DNA of 64,000 nucleotides from Cryphonectria parasitica EP155 (taxonomy: Eukaryota > Ascomycota > Sordariomycetes > Diaporthales > Cryphonectriaceae), in contig NW_024468909.1 in NCBI RefSeq assembly GCF_011745365.1, forward strand, positions 310,001 through 374,000, read 5' to 3'. Every line of letters starts with the position of its first letter. Position 1 is the stretch's first letter. A program made the translations under genes and the position numbers. Positions 47,365 to 58,200 of this stretch are shown here, piece by piece. The notes beneath the pieces are model-generated. The model ran no database searches. It worked only from the letters and a program-made list of their open reading frames with translations, and had not been told where the DNA came from.

Positions 47365-48200
47365 GTTTGTATGTGATGAACTACTACTGCTGCTGCTGCT
47401 ACCTTGTTCTCAAAGATGCACTGAGAAGGGTGATTTACTGTTTTTCATAATATGTTATATAGCACTCAGTTATGTTATCCTCAGAAGCGTCGACTCTATG
47501 ACTGGGTCTACAAAATCTGCTATACTTGTCTTCTTCACCTCTCCTAAGTGACCATAATTGACGCCAGAGGTTATGTCACAATCTCTCATCCAGACATTGT
47601 GAATCTATAACTACTTAAATACTGCAAGGTTCACATTATACTAGCGAACCAAGCAAATATCCGTCGAGCGACTGGACTGACAAGAACTTGCAAAACTGAC
47701 GGTCCCTGGAAAAGTTGATACGCTCTCCCATATCAGTTCTGTCAGACAGAATTTTCTTGTTGAGCATTGTACCTTACAGGAAGGGGCAGCATCCGTTGAA
47801 ACGATTTGTATTATTCAATACCTGGATTTCATTACTATAATAGCACCGGGTGGTGCGACAGGGTGGTCAGCGCAGGTTTGGCAATGCCTACATAAAGCCT
47901 GAAGGCTTTGATATTGTGGAGAGGAAGAAGAAAGGAAAAGAACCATGTTGAACGTAATGCATATCTGAAAATCATATAAACTATCAAAGAGACTAGAGGA
48001 CCTTCCTTTTACGTCATTTATCTGTGGAGAACATGGCTACATTTTGAGGGTTGTATCTACCCATCCCTTGGGTAGGGGCTGGGGAGTAGAGTTCCAGGAC
48101 CTTCTATATTATTATAGGCAAAATAGTTTATATAAGCTAGTTTTTCTCCCACAGTTTCTACGCTCCTCAGCCTGCGCCCCATCTCAGATAGAAACCAAGC
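47365..48200. other. Intergenic, AT-rich
   Basis: 3' flank of the PQQ-WSC gene. 47416-47551 could be an alternative last exon of that gene (see findings). Otherwise no coding signal seen. Confidence 0.5.
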
Positions 48201-48641
48201 TCATCCAATGTTAATCGAACTCTTCATCCTCCGTCTGCAATTCGTACAGAAAATATCACAGGAACGATCCATAGGTCCAGATGCGCAGTAATAGCAGTAC
48301 CATCCCGACCGATCAACGGAATCCTCCTTCGCCACATTCTGCCCTGTGCTAGATCGAGGAAGACTTGCGACGTTTTGAGGCACTCTTCTGCTCTTTCTTT
48401 CCTCTTCGGTGTATGGTATCGGGGCCTCCGTGGTCTGCTGCACCCCGATGTTCTCTCGGGCATTGGAAGCAGACTGAGACACGGAGGGGATAGGGCCAGA
48501 TGCCAGCCCACCTGTCCGGGACGGAGATGAATCAAATGTCTTGCGGAAGGCTGAACAACGCTTCTTGAATACTTTGTGATCATCTGTATGGTCCTCAGAA
48601 ATTGTGTACAGCGGCCGTTTGGGTTTACTCTTTCTATCCAT
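48201..48641 (-). CDS. Putative small protein with C-terminal zinc-ribbon-like motif
   Basis: 146-codon frame from the ATG at 48641. Residues 1-110 are hydrophilic, basic and Ser-rich, probably disordered. The C-terminus has WYCYYCASGP at 115-124, then C128, C132 and C135, that is C-x2-C-x8-C-x3-C-x2-C, resembling the W-x-C-x2-C-x-x-GP...C-x2-C pattern of many short ascomycete proteins of unknown function. Five cysteines packed in 20 residues, right at the end, argue against chance. A CTCAG just upstream of the ATG might be a splice acceptor, so a further 5' exon is possible. No function assigned. Confidence 0.5.
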   Translation of the reverse strand: MDRKSKPKRPLYTISEDHTDDHKVFKKRCSAFRKTFDSSPSRTGGLASGPIPSVSQSASNARENIGVQQTTEAPIPYTEEERKSRRVPQNVASLPRSSTGQNVAKEDSVDRSGWYCYYCASGPMDRSCDIFCTNCRRRMKSSINIG

Positions 48642-51077
48642 CGCGCGACCACGGCAGCCTGAGGCACGAGTCGTCACAGAGGAGAGGACGTCTAGACACT
48701 GCTGCAGAGAGCTGTGCCGATGTCTGTGTATTCTTCAGACTCCGGAGCTGTGTCTCGTCAGCATGTATGCACTTGATACTCTGAACACCAACGGAGGCCG
48801 TTGCATTCCAATGAAGGCGCTGACCTATGTGTAATGACCTCACGCTGTAGGTTCTGCGCGGGCAAGCCATCTAGGACTAGAATCGCATTCTAGTCATGCT
48901 CGATTCGTCTGAGTATCTCTGTTACAATGGCTGCTGCGCCCGCTGGGATATGAAGTTCCCACGCCGAAACAGATGGTTGTACACGTTGCGAACAAAGACA
49001 GGTGCTTGACATCAGACAGAGAGTCATCTAGTGTCCCGATGGAATAAGCAAAGGATACCAACAGAAGTGGAGTCTGTTCAGATCAAAGGACCAATAAGGT
49101 GGAGAGTATTGCATTTGGGCACTTAGATCTTACTTAGGCATCCATTCATTGTATACTTTTTGCCACAATGCAAGCCACACGCCAGATGTTAGGATAAAAG
49201 GAGGGGAAAGCGAGAGGGATAGATGCATCCCCACCTCACTACAATATACTTCTCTTAGCATTCGATACCTTCACCGCTCCGGCTGCTGTAGGCAGGCTCC
49301 CGTGGTGGTTGCGGTCATGAACAATGTTGGGCCACCAATTGCAAAAGGCCTCTTCCTCCTCAATCCGAGCACCCTACCCTCATCAAGGCAGTCCAAGGGT
49401 GGGAGGCATCTGCAGTACGACCATGGGCGGGGTACGCCTTGAAAGACCACTAGACATCTAGCTCGTTATGGGTCTTCGTTGCGCGGCAGTGCTGTTTGAT
49501 GTTAATTATGTTCCCGTTTGACGCCGGTGGTCAGCGACTTGGTCTATGACACATCTACGCGGTCGATCTAGTGTCTCAGTCCGTTTTCCAAGGGGTCCCG
49601 AGGCCGAGCATGTGCTTTCTTAACGGTTAGACTTTGGAAAATATCGAGTGTCTTCAGGATGAGTAAGGCACAGATAAGCATTCGAAGAAATACGATGCAA
49701 AGCTACAATAGACCAAAGTCATTGTTATATGATCAAACAGACTCGCAGTGACTACTATGATGGACTGACGATATGCTGCCACCAAAATGACCAAAAATAG
49801 ATCATTCCCAACTGTCACTACCTGAGCCGTTGTAACCTCTGCCAGGCCAAAAAGTCGCCGAGCAAGCCACTGGCTTTTCAGAATCATACCATGATGGGTC
49901 CGCTGGATTGCAACCAGTACCTACACGAGCCAGCCACAAGTTTTGGTGGCATGTTTCTTTTTCTTTATCCGTTTCACTATCCTTAGTACTCATGAGCTTC
50001 TTCGTTCACATGATGCATTCCAAGGTCGTATTTGTATCAAGCACACATTAGTGGCCGGACCTGCTGATACATTTGCCCCGTCTCCCACTGTCGTCTCTAA
50101 TTATAACCATGTTTTACATCAAGGTGAAAAAGCAATCCGGGGCTGTGCATGCATATACCGATATGTGCACATTATTCCTTATCGATTACGAGACAAACTC
50201 CAAATGAAGCATAGATGTGCATGTCACGTCACGACGTGGCTGGCTCCCGCGGCCCAATAGCACCTTGACAAGACTACACTTCCCTGCGTTTCTTTTCTTC
50301 TGTTCCGAGATTTCTGACCGGAGTAGTGGTACCACGAATACCTTACCTGTCCTACTCTCCATCTTCTGCCCCCGTGGCGAGATGGCTTTTCTCGTTGTGT
50401 TGTCAGGAAGCGGGCACATGGTCCTCGCATCGCGACCAATAACGAGCTACAATTTGGCAAGTTGGGCGGGCCCTTGGTGCCTTAAGCCTTCCAAAGCTGG
50501 CAACGTAGAAGAAGGAAACAAATGCAGGCGTGTAGACCCAGCTTCTGAGGCGCTGTGTAGCTGAATGGACACGCTGCATACAGTGATGTGGGAGGGCAGC
50601 GGTCTCTCTCCGTCCACTGCTAGGCCCTCTCTCTTTTCTTTTTCCTCTGGGCAGATTAGTATTAGTGTCCATTTGTATCCCGCTTCAGGATGCTTCTGCA
50701 TGTAGGGAACCGTGTGCTGTGCGGCTGCCTGCCATCATGACCGCCCAGTCGTGGGCTGCCAGGTTTTTGCTTGGGCCGGGGCTAACTGAGCATCATGGAG
50801 GCCACATGAGAGAAGAGAGCTCGTGTTCTCGACTGTCTTGGTGACACATTATTCGGCCGGACAACACCACCATTTCCCTTGGTGGCTGTTGCGAGGACGC
50901 CCAGTCCTACTGTCTAGGTGCCAGGTTTTCATTTATTCTCCATATCTTTCCACACGATCTACGAACCAGTCCTCTGTCTCGTGTGGTTCAGATCCCTCGC
51001 AATCCTGCGTTGAATTACACCTTGGAAATACATCCTTAACTTACCACAAACTACCATCGTCCCAATCAACAGCAGCC
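48642..51077. other. Intergenic region
   Basis: About 2.4 kb. No supported gene; frames of 60-115 codons on both strands (49149-49442, 49943-50260, 50217-50564) have no protein-like features. The right end is the promoter and leader of the next gene. Confidence 0.5.
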
Positions 51078-51794
51078 ATGATCATCCCCGAGATCTGTTC
51101 TAGAGCCAACTCAACTCCCCTCCCTGCCGACATTCTTCCCATCATCCTGGTCTTCTCCTCCATAGGGGGCCTCATCCTCCTCGCCTCCGTGATCCTCGTG
51201 GTCCTACGCTTGCGCAACGAACTGCACCTGGACACCAGCACATGCCAGGAGTCGTGGATCAACGAACCAGGCATCACCTACAACGAGTACGAAAGACGCT
51301 GCCGCCTCGTTTCCAAACGCCTGTCCGTCGAGGAATCCCAGCGCATCCGCATAATCCGCAAGTCGCAACAGCGCCGCCTAGACGCCTTGTCGCAGCCTCC
51401 CTCAAGCACTTATCACGGCAACAGGAACGTCAAGACTGTAGAGAAGGGCCCCCAAGAGAACATCACGATAGCGGATGAAAAGTACGTGAGCTGGGAGCTT
51501 GCGCAGGCGAATGTGGAGCGGACGTGGCGACTTCATCATGACAGAGGCTCGCGGCTCCATCAGAAGAGCACCAGTGCAACCATTCCAGAACAAATCAACG
51601 GCACCGGCAATGACAGTGGCGATGGCGATATATCCCAGCGCCCACCGAGTGTGAGGCTCAAGACGCCACCGTTGCTCTCACACCCGCTGTTTAGAGATGG
51701 CAACGAGCGGTTCCGGTCACGACACTTGAGCTTGCCGACAGAGCTGACGCGCGCAAAGACCAGTCCTATGGTTCCTGGCAACAGTGGAATGTGA
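51078..51794 (+). CDS. Single-pass membrane protein of unknown function
   Basis: 238 residues, no intron. A short outer N-terminus with one N-glycosylation sequon (NST) is followed by a strong membrane helix (about 20-43, ILPIILVFSSIGGLILLASV) and a long basic, polar tail with RLSVEESQRIRIIRKSQQRR, which would be cytosolic by the positive-inside rule. The tail ends Ser/Pro-rich. I recognise no domain. The ATG at 51078 was chosen because it directly precedes the hydrophobic segment in a fair context (CAGCCATGA); the frame is open further upstream to 50823, but that part lacks protein character. The small size and lack of cysteines make a receptor unlikely; an adaptor-like role is only a guess. 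Confidence 0.72.
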   Translation: MIIPEICSRANSTPLPADILPIILVFSSIGGLILLASVILVVLRLRNELHLDTSTCQESWINEPGITYNEYERRCRLVSKRLSVEESQRIRIIRKSQQRRLDALSQPPSSTYHGNRNVKTVEKGPQENITIADEKYVSWELAQANVERTWRLHHDRGSRLHQKSTSATIPEQINGTGNDSGDGDISQRPPSVRLKTPPLLSHPLFRDGNERFRSRHLSLPTELTRAKTSPMVPGNSGM

Positions 51795-52120
51795 AGAGAA
51801 AGATTGTTGAGGGAGGGAGGTGGCGCAGGGTTAAATTATTAACGTGTACATAGGGACGTAGAATCAGAACAGGAGTTCCTTGTCTGAGATTTATTTGAGT
51901 CGAGTATGATTCTTTAACAGGTTGAGTGGATATTAGACAGTGTGTTTCGAGCACATACAAAGTGACAATTGATTTGTCACAACAATCAAGCTCATTCATC
52001 TGATTCAGACCACAACCTTGTCATGCTGGCCCTTCTCCCAGGATTTCCCTTCTCGCACCAACAAGAGCACGCCTTGAATGTACTTCGCGCCCCAATACAC
52101 TCGCTTCACTGCCCATCAAA
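51795..52120. other. Short convergent intergenic region
   Basis: 326 bp holding the 3' UTRs of two convergent genes; nothing else seen. Confidence 0.6.
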
Positions 52121-52513
52121 TCACTTCTGAAATCTCTTATTCAGGGTCTCCATCGCATACTCCAGCGCCCCCGGAGGCGGCGGTCCCCCAGGGCTAGGAT
52201 GCGTCTTGCTCATAGCCAACCACAGCCCGTCCACGCTCCAGCGCTGTACATATTCCTCCCAAGCCGCCTCGATAGCCGGCAGCATGTCGTCCGGGATGGC
52301 AGTGCCGGTCATGAGGACTCGAGGCCTCGGATAAAGGGCGTTGAGGACGACGGCGAGGTTCTGCGGCGAGTACTGGAGGGTGCCAGGCGACTCTGTCAGG
52401 TCCAGGATGGCTGCTAGCTTGAAGGGGGTCCCGGCGAGGAGCTCGTCTGTCTTCTGGGCTGTGACTCGGTGGATACCGATGACGACGGTGTAGATGGGAG
52501 TTTCACCAGCCAT
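52121..52513 (-). CDS. Small protein of unknown function
   Basis: 130 residues, intronless, ATG at 52513. It looks like a compact soluble alpha/beta protein: an initial beta strand TPIYTVVIGIHRVT, a mid-region AILDLTESPGTLQYSPQNLAVVLNALYPRP, strand RVLMTGTAI, then a helix DDMLPAIEAAWEEYVQRW. The end has a Pro-rich loop (PSPGGPPPPG) and a basic helix. No catalytic motif, signal peptide or membrane segment. I do not recognise the family. The ordered hydrophobic pattern, single clean frame and upstream TATA-like element support it being real. Confidence 0.7.
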   Translation of the reverse strand: MAGETPIYTVVIGIHRVTAQKTDELLAGTPFKLAAILDLTESPGTLQYSPQNLAVVLNALYPRPRVLMTGTAIPDDMLPAIEAAWEEYVQRWSVDGLWLAMSKTHPSPGGPPPPGALEYAMETLNKRFQK

Positions 52514-53551
52514 GTTGTCGTGGGCTTGTTGAATTTTATAACCAGTCAAAGAATGAATGATGAGACGAGACTGATAATTGAATTGTGTTGTTTGTTTGTG
52601 ATGTGAATGTTTGGGAGCTGATCGTTGCTGTCAGGTCAAATTGGTCTCGAGGAAGAGCAAGATGCAAATATATATAAAAATAAAGACCTTCACTGCTTGT
52701 ATAAGTGGACGTGACTGGACGACCGGTAGGATTATGCCTTGCGTTGATGTCCCAAACAGAGGTCGTTTCCGGGGTCGGGCAGCAATCCCCTCGGTCTTTC
52801 CGGCCTCGACAATGATCATGCCGCAGCTCATTTGGCGATTCCTTCAATTTGCACACATCTTGGGATCAGTTGCGCCCCATCGGCAGAATCCACCATTCGG
52901 AGACGGACATCGACGGAATGCCCGGCGAGGTGAACCGGGTATTACATTTATAAGCGGCAGATACTGAGAGCCGCTGCGGAAGCTCCGCGGATCTAGTCAA
53001 GTAATATCGTCAGCACATCATACGTAAGTACTTAGAAAAATCAAGTAAGAACTGTGGCATCTGACGGTCAGAGCCCTGAAATGACCGGGCCACTTATCGG
53101 TCAATCCCCCGGGATCCCATCTATGCTTGTGCATTTTCGTGGTGGCCTGTTCATTCTTTCTACCCTTGGAAAATAGTTACACCAGCTTTATTCTCTGCCT
53201 AGGTCAAGTCACTCATTGGTACAGTCCAGACCCAGCAAGCTATGAAACCTCTGATTATCATGACTCTATAGATGATGTAGTTGACAGTATTTTGGACCAT
53301 ATTGATGCTGCGATATGTAGTTCTCGAGCAATTCACCACACATTTCAAACCAGGTCTCTGATGAGTTGTGACATTGATGACGTTGCCATTTTCTCATACC
53401 TGATCAATATCATCACAAGATACGTTCCCACAAGCAGGCCGTTACTGATCAATCCTGACAAGACCTCATCTCGTCCCACCAGTGAAAAACTTTGGTAAAT
53501 ACTAACTCCACCCCTTCTACTACTCAACCCATTATCCCCCCCAGAATCTGA
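52514..53551. other. Intergenic region with one uncertain frame
   Basis: About 1 kb between the unknown small gene and the CFEM gene. The only long frame (53127-53498, +, 123 codons) lacks an ATG start and is AT-rich; I do not call it. No other element seen. Confidence 0.5.
52667..52680 (-). promoter_or_regulatory. TATA-like element upstream of the 52121-52513 gene
   Basis: The minus strand reads TTTTTATATATATT here, about 155 bp upstream of the ATG at 52513. A TATA role is inferred. Confidence 0.35.
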
Positions 53552-54187
53552 TCAATACTCCTTCTTCCCACAGTGATCACCACACCCCTCCCTACATTTC
53601 GCAAAAGCCTCCTTCTCCGCCCGATCAGCCACCCCGTTCCAAAACCCACAGTACGCATTCGTGATGTCCTCCAGCGCCTTCAGGTCCACAGCCGAGCACG
53701 CCCCAAACGGGGTGGCATCGGGCGCCGATGCACACGGCCCGATGACCTGGGCCGACCGGTCTGCATTCTTGCAGTGGCAGATGTGGTCGTCCGGGGCGCA
53801 GCCGTCGGCGGCGAGGCCGCGGGCGACGCACGTCTCGGCGCAGCGGGGCACAAGACTGAGCAAGGCCTTCCCCGTCTGCACGCAGCCGAAGTCGATATGG
53901 CTGGGCGGGATGGGCACGTCAGGCCAGCTAGGTGGTGATGGTGGTGGCGGTGGCGGCGGCCACGGTCCGCCTGGGTAACCTGGATATTGAGGAGGGTCTG
54001 CTGGAGGAGGAGGAGGAGGAGGAGGAGGAGGAGGAGGAATGGGGTAACCTGGATACTGAGGAGGGTCTGCTGGAGGAGGAGAAGGAGGAGGAGGAAGGGG
54101 GTAAGGAGGGTAAGAAGGAGGCACAGCTTTAGCCGTGGCCTGTGCCGCCATGATGGCTATGAAAACGAAACCCTGGAGGACCTGCAT
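53552..54187 (-). CDS. Secreted CFEM-domain protein with proline-rich linker
   Basis: 211 residues, intronless. Signal peptide at about 1-20 (QGFVFIAIMAAQATA). Residues about 22-97 are Pro-rich with two near-identical copies of ADPPQYPGYP separated by a run of 12 or so prolines. The CFEM domain spans about 100-182 with the eight-cysteine pattern C116, C120, C130, C137, C139, C152, C164, C180 and the DDHICHC core carrying the Asp often used as axial haem ligand. An extra Cys cluster (C198, C202, C206) follows the domain. CFEM proteins are fungal extracellular proteins that take part in haem/iron acquisition, wall attachment or host interaction; which one applies is unknown. No C-terminal hydrophobic GPI signal, so it is probably soluble or wall-associated. 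The ATG at 54187 precedes the signal peptide directly. Confidence 0.9.
   Translation of the reverse strand: MQVLQGFVFIAIMAAQATAKAVPPSYPPYPLPPPPSPPPADPPQYPGYPIPPPPPPPPPPPPADPPQYPGYPGGPWPPPPPPPSPPSWPDVPIPPSHIDFGCVQTGKALLSLVPRCAETCVARGLAADGCAPDDHICHCKNADRSAQVIGPCASAPDATPFGACSAVDLKALEDITNAYCGFWNGVADRAEKEAFAKCREGCGDHCGKKEY
53973..54083. repeat. 69-bp tandem duplication plus (GGA)12 tract in the CFEM gene
   Basis: GGGTAACCTGGATATTGAGG at 53973 recurs at 54042 with one silent change (T to C); the spacing is 69 bp, 23 codons. Between the copies lies an uninterrupted (GGA)12 at 54003-54038, which encodes the proline run on the minus strand. Length variation here would stay in frame. Confidence 0.9.
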
Positions 54188-55213
54188 CTTGATGATGATG
54201 ATACTGGTGATAGATTGGACTACAAGTGAGAAGCAGCAAGATTGGCAAAGGTGAAAGACGGAGGTGAGAGGATGTCGACTGAGCACTCCTCCTAGGAATA
54301 CAGACGGCCGTTCTTCTATATAGACCTTGGGCCTTTCAGGCTTTCATATGATGACACTAGCATCTGCCAGTGATATCACCAATTCAGACGATCAATCGGT
54401 GGCACATGCCCACATGCCCGCGAGGGCTTTGTCTTTTGAGATTTCAGGCGGCGGCATACAGTAGCGGCCGTTACGATTGGCGATGATATCGACGGTTCGT
54501 ACGCGGCGCATTCGTGTTGTGTTAGCGGAGGCGGGCCCGAGCGAGTTTCAGTGCTTCTCAATCAGAGCAAATGAAGTTGGCGAAATCGCACTGGATAGTG
54601 TACCTTGTGAACCAAGATGGAGCTGAACGTTGGCTGTTGTTATTCTCGTGTTGTCTGGTTCCTCCACCCCTCTCTTTCTGTCGCAGGGGTATGAAGTACT
54701 AGAAATTGCAGGTCAAGTAAGAGTAATATTAAAAGATTAAAGATATAAATATTTAGACAGTATTCTCACATCCCTCAGTACCAAAGCTAAGGACTCGTAC
54801 TAAAATCCGCATTAATTACAATACCTTTTTGTACACATATGACCTATTGAAGACCAGTGTCGATAGGGGCGACCTTCCTACCCTTGCCCAAGGGCAGGTG
54901 AAATTTTAGTTCTCCCCCAAGCCCGATCCAGACGCTTATTCTCTGGCTTGTAGCATGGTCGTTGTCGTTTCTCATCTACTCATAAATCAGCATAGCTTTC
55001 CATGTCTTGCGAACGAAAGCAGCGTAGAGGCGTTGGAGACGCACGAAAGCGACCATCACAGTGAGTATTTAGAAAAGAAGACGCAGGCCAGCTTGTTCAT
55101 TTGCGTCTTGTGTCAGAGGCTCGGTGCAGACAGCCCGGAGACTCGTCAAAATTTCAACTGCACCGTTCCCCCTCGAATGCTGAAGTCGCCATCTCGTCCG
55201 TAGCCATTACTCG
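54188..55213. other. Intergenic: CFEM promoter and 3' flank of the RNA polymerase gene
   Basis: About 1 kb with AT-rich stretch 54690-54850. A frame at 54955-55203 (+) shows no recognisable protein features and is not called. Confidence 0.5.
54316..54323 (-). promoter_or_regulatory. TATA-like element upstream of the CFEM gene
   Basis: The palindrome CTATATAG lies about 130 bp upstream of the CFEM ATG (54187), a normal place for a fungal TATA box. Confidence 0.45.
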
Positions 55214-58200
55214 TCAATCGTCCTCGTCCAACTCGTCGCTTTCATCACCCTCGAGACCGAATTGACTCCCACCGTCCATTCTTGCAGTCACCTGTTTGAC
55301 ATACTTGGCATCTGGTCGCAAGCCTGCATACATAGAGGGGATGACCGCTGTCGGAGCGCCCACCGCGCCAGACAAGCCTCTTGATGTGACCGCTTCTGCT
55401 TTGATGTAACAAAGCTGCCGGCAGGCCATCTGCCAGACGAAGCGTGGCTTCATTTTCAAGCCTGTGCCACTGCGGTTGCAATACATGTAAAACGCAGTAC
55501 TGGCTTTCAGTATAGCCCACTGTGACGTCTCGCCCCCCAAGCGCAGCATGTGCGGTACTTTGGATACTGTGCTTCCCGAAGTCTCCTCTTGGGGCGCGAT
55601 TTCCTGCCACAGCGCGTAAATTCGCGCTACTTTCTCCGGAAAGCCAATAGTGTCGTCGCGTGTCTGCATAAGAGTGTCCCAACGACTGGCCACAGCCTGG
55701 ATATCATCCTTGAGACGAGCGACGAGCTTGCTTGGTGTGGTCAGATCAACTAGCTCTTTATAACAAGAAGCAAGGTCTTTATCCCAGTGTGAAGGCCCCT
55801 CTTCTGCCGCCTTGTTCAGCCCCAATGCAGCGTGGAATGTACTCAGCTCAGTGTCGATAGTCGGCCTGGCAATGTTGAACTTGAGATGATCGATAATGTG
55901 CTCATACTGGTGCCCATCTGGTAAACGCTCTCTCTTGTAAAGCGGGTCTTCCGCATAAGACGGGAGACGGAGATCTTGCTGTAAGCGCCGAAAATCGGGC
56001 TCGGTGAAAACAATGCCCTGCTTGGCTTGATCAACGAGATTGCTGAGGAGAGTGCTGAGGACTGTTGCCGCATCATCGCAAACGGTGTTCTTGTGGTAGC
56101 ATGATCGCTCCTTATAATTCGTACAGATGCCCAACATGCTCTTGCTAAGGTTGAACTCGAAGCACTTTCGCATCATCTCCGCCACAGCGCTCGCCAGGGG
56201 CTTCTCGGCTTCCGCGTGCTTCGATCGGATTTCATCCAATGTCTCCTTGTCTCGAGACATCCACTGCGAAAGGTCGGGTTGCTGCGGTACCACGGCGTTC
56301 TCGAAGTTGTCCACGAAGCGGGTGTCCCAACAAACCCATGCCAAATCTCCATCGTAGTCACCACCTGACAGCTTCTCGGCGAGCGGGACATCACCTTTGC
56401 TAGAGAACACCACCACATCCGTGAGGTCGGCAAGCTCAGGCTTGAACACTGCCTGAACCTTCTGAATATCGGACACGAAATGCGCTGGAGATCGTGCAAC
56501 CAGAACGGGACCCTGGACCATCGTTCTGGCCCAATTCTCATCGGCCTGGAAAGCTGTCGAAAAGCCAATGTGCACCTCGTTCTCTCGGAGGACGCCACGG
56601 AAGTCAACCACCATGTAAAGGTATGCCGAGCGTCCTACTGTGATGTTGAGCTTCTTTGTAAGGATCTCACACTTACGCTTCTGAAGATTGTACGCAATAT
56701 CGCTCAGAAACTTGTTAGCCTTGGGCTCAAAGCCAGCATCAAGCATACTGTTCATGAGTTCCTCGTCCTCCACAGGCGAGCCACCCTGATATGGTACGTG
56801 GCCATGAACAATCCGGTCGAATTTGTGCCTAGAATTCTCATGGCACCACTGTCGGAATTGAAGAGGGCATTGCAGCGCCTTCTTCTGTCCATCTAGGTCT
56901 CTCTGAAGGTTATCCTTAAGCAAGCTCCCGACTGCTTCTCTCATCAGGCCCTTATCAGGAGCTCTATCCTCAAGAACAGGAAGAAACTGAAGATTGAAGC
57001 TCGCCGGCTTGGGCATCGAGGCGTAGCTGCGTATCTCCAGCGTCCGGTGCTGAGGGTCAGCCTTTCCCCAGTCCAGCTCCCACTTCCGCTGAGAAGGATA
57101 TGTCTCTATCCAGATCTCGTCGCTGAAAGGGGCCCCTGGAGCCTCGCTGACGATCCACATGCCCTTGGCACTGCCGAGGCGGCCTTGGATGGCACAAGGG
57201 ATAGTCAAAAGCCCAAGACGATCCCGGATCGCCTTTGCGACTGCGGGTGACATTCTGGCAATGCCGTCATTCATGACCTTGCCTGTGGGGGAGACAATGT
57301 CCTCTAGGTAATGCCTCATCTGGCTGGGTTCGAAGATGACTGTCGGGCTAGTTCTGCTGAGGACTACAATGAAAGAATGAGCCTGGGACCGGCGCCTCCC
57401 TCTTTAGTTCGCCTCGGGGACGCCACCACACTTACCAAGTGATATTCTCTGAAACAACTTTAATGCAGGCTGGGACCTGTTTTTGTGGTTGCGAATATTC
57501 AGGGCCCATCTCAGCATCATGAGCAGCGATACTCGTTCGAAAGAGTTATCACTCTGACTCTTCTCGGCAAAGAAGAAAATGCGATCCTTGTAGACTGGCC
57601 TCGGATCTGGTCCGATCTGTAGGTCCTTCTGGGGCTTCCGCGACCCACCGCTCTTGGTATAGAATGCCTTCCACATACGTCCACACAAGGCATGGTCATC
57701 TGATAACCATGCGACGACGGCATTAAAGAAGGAACCATCGTCTCTGATGTAAGCCCGCAGGTTGGACGAGTCGGGCGAGGGCAAGAGCAGCTCCAGAAAG
57801 CGATCGGCTCCAAACTGGCGTGCCAGCCGATGTGATCGCTCCAGCTTCAACGGCTGCATGGAGAAACGAACATTCGGAACCGACCTTATCAGGTCCAAAG
57901 ATGCCGAATAAACAACCTGTTGGTCGAACAGACAAGTGGACGGATCAATACTAGCAGCCCAGGCCGCGTCCATTGAAGGCTCTGGGAAGGCCTTGCCCTG
58001 AAAGGCCTCATGCCTCCACAGAGCCCTCCGCAGAGCTTTCTGCTCGTGCCATTCCTTGTCGTATTGAAGATTTGCCACTGTCATTAGATCCACATTGCAG
58101 CTTTGAGCAACCCTTGTTACTTCCCAGACCACTGGAAATGGGGCGGCTCGCAACCAGCTAGGACATTTTGGCCACACACCTCGCAATCGCTGTTGCATGA

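Noticed and set aside
50823..51077. N-terminal extension of the single-pass membrane protein
   Set aside because: In-frame upstream sequence looks like leader DNA and starts at a non-ATG codon; the ATG at 51078 precedes the hydrophobic segment directly.
53127..53498. 123-codon frame on the + strand
   Set aside because: No ATG start, AT-rich, no domain; could be an exon of an unseen gene but nothing supports that.
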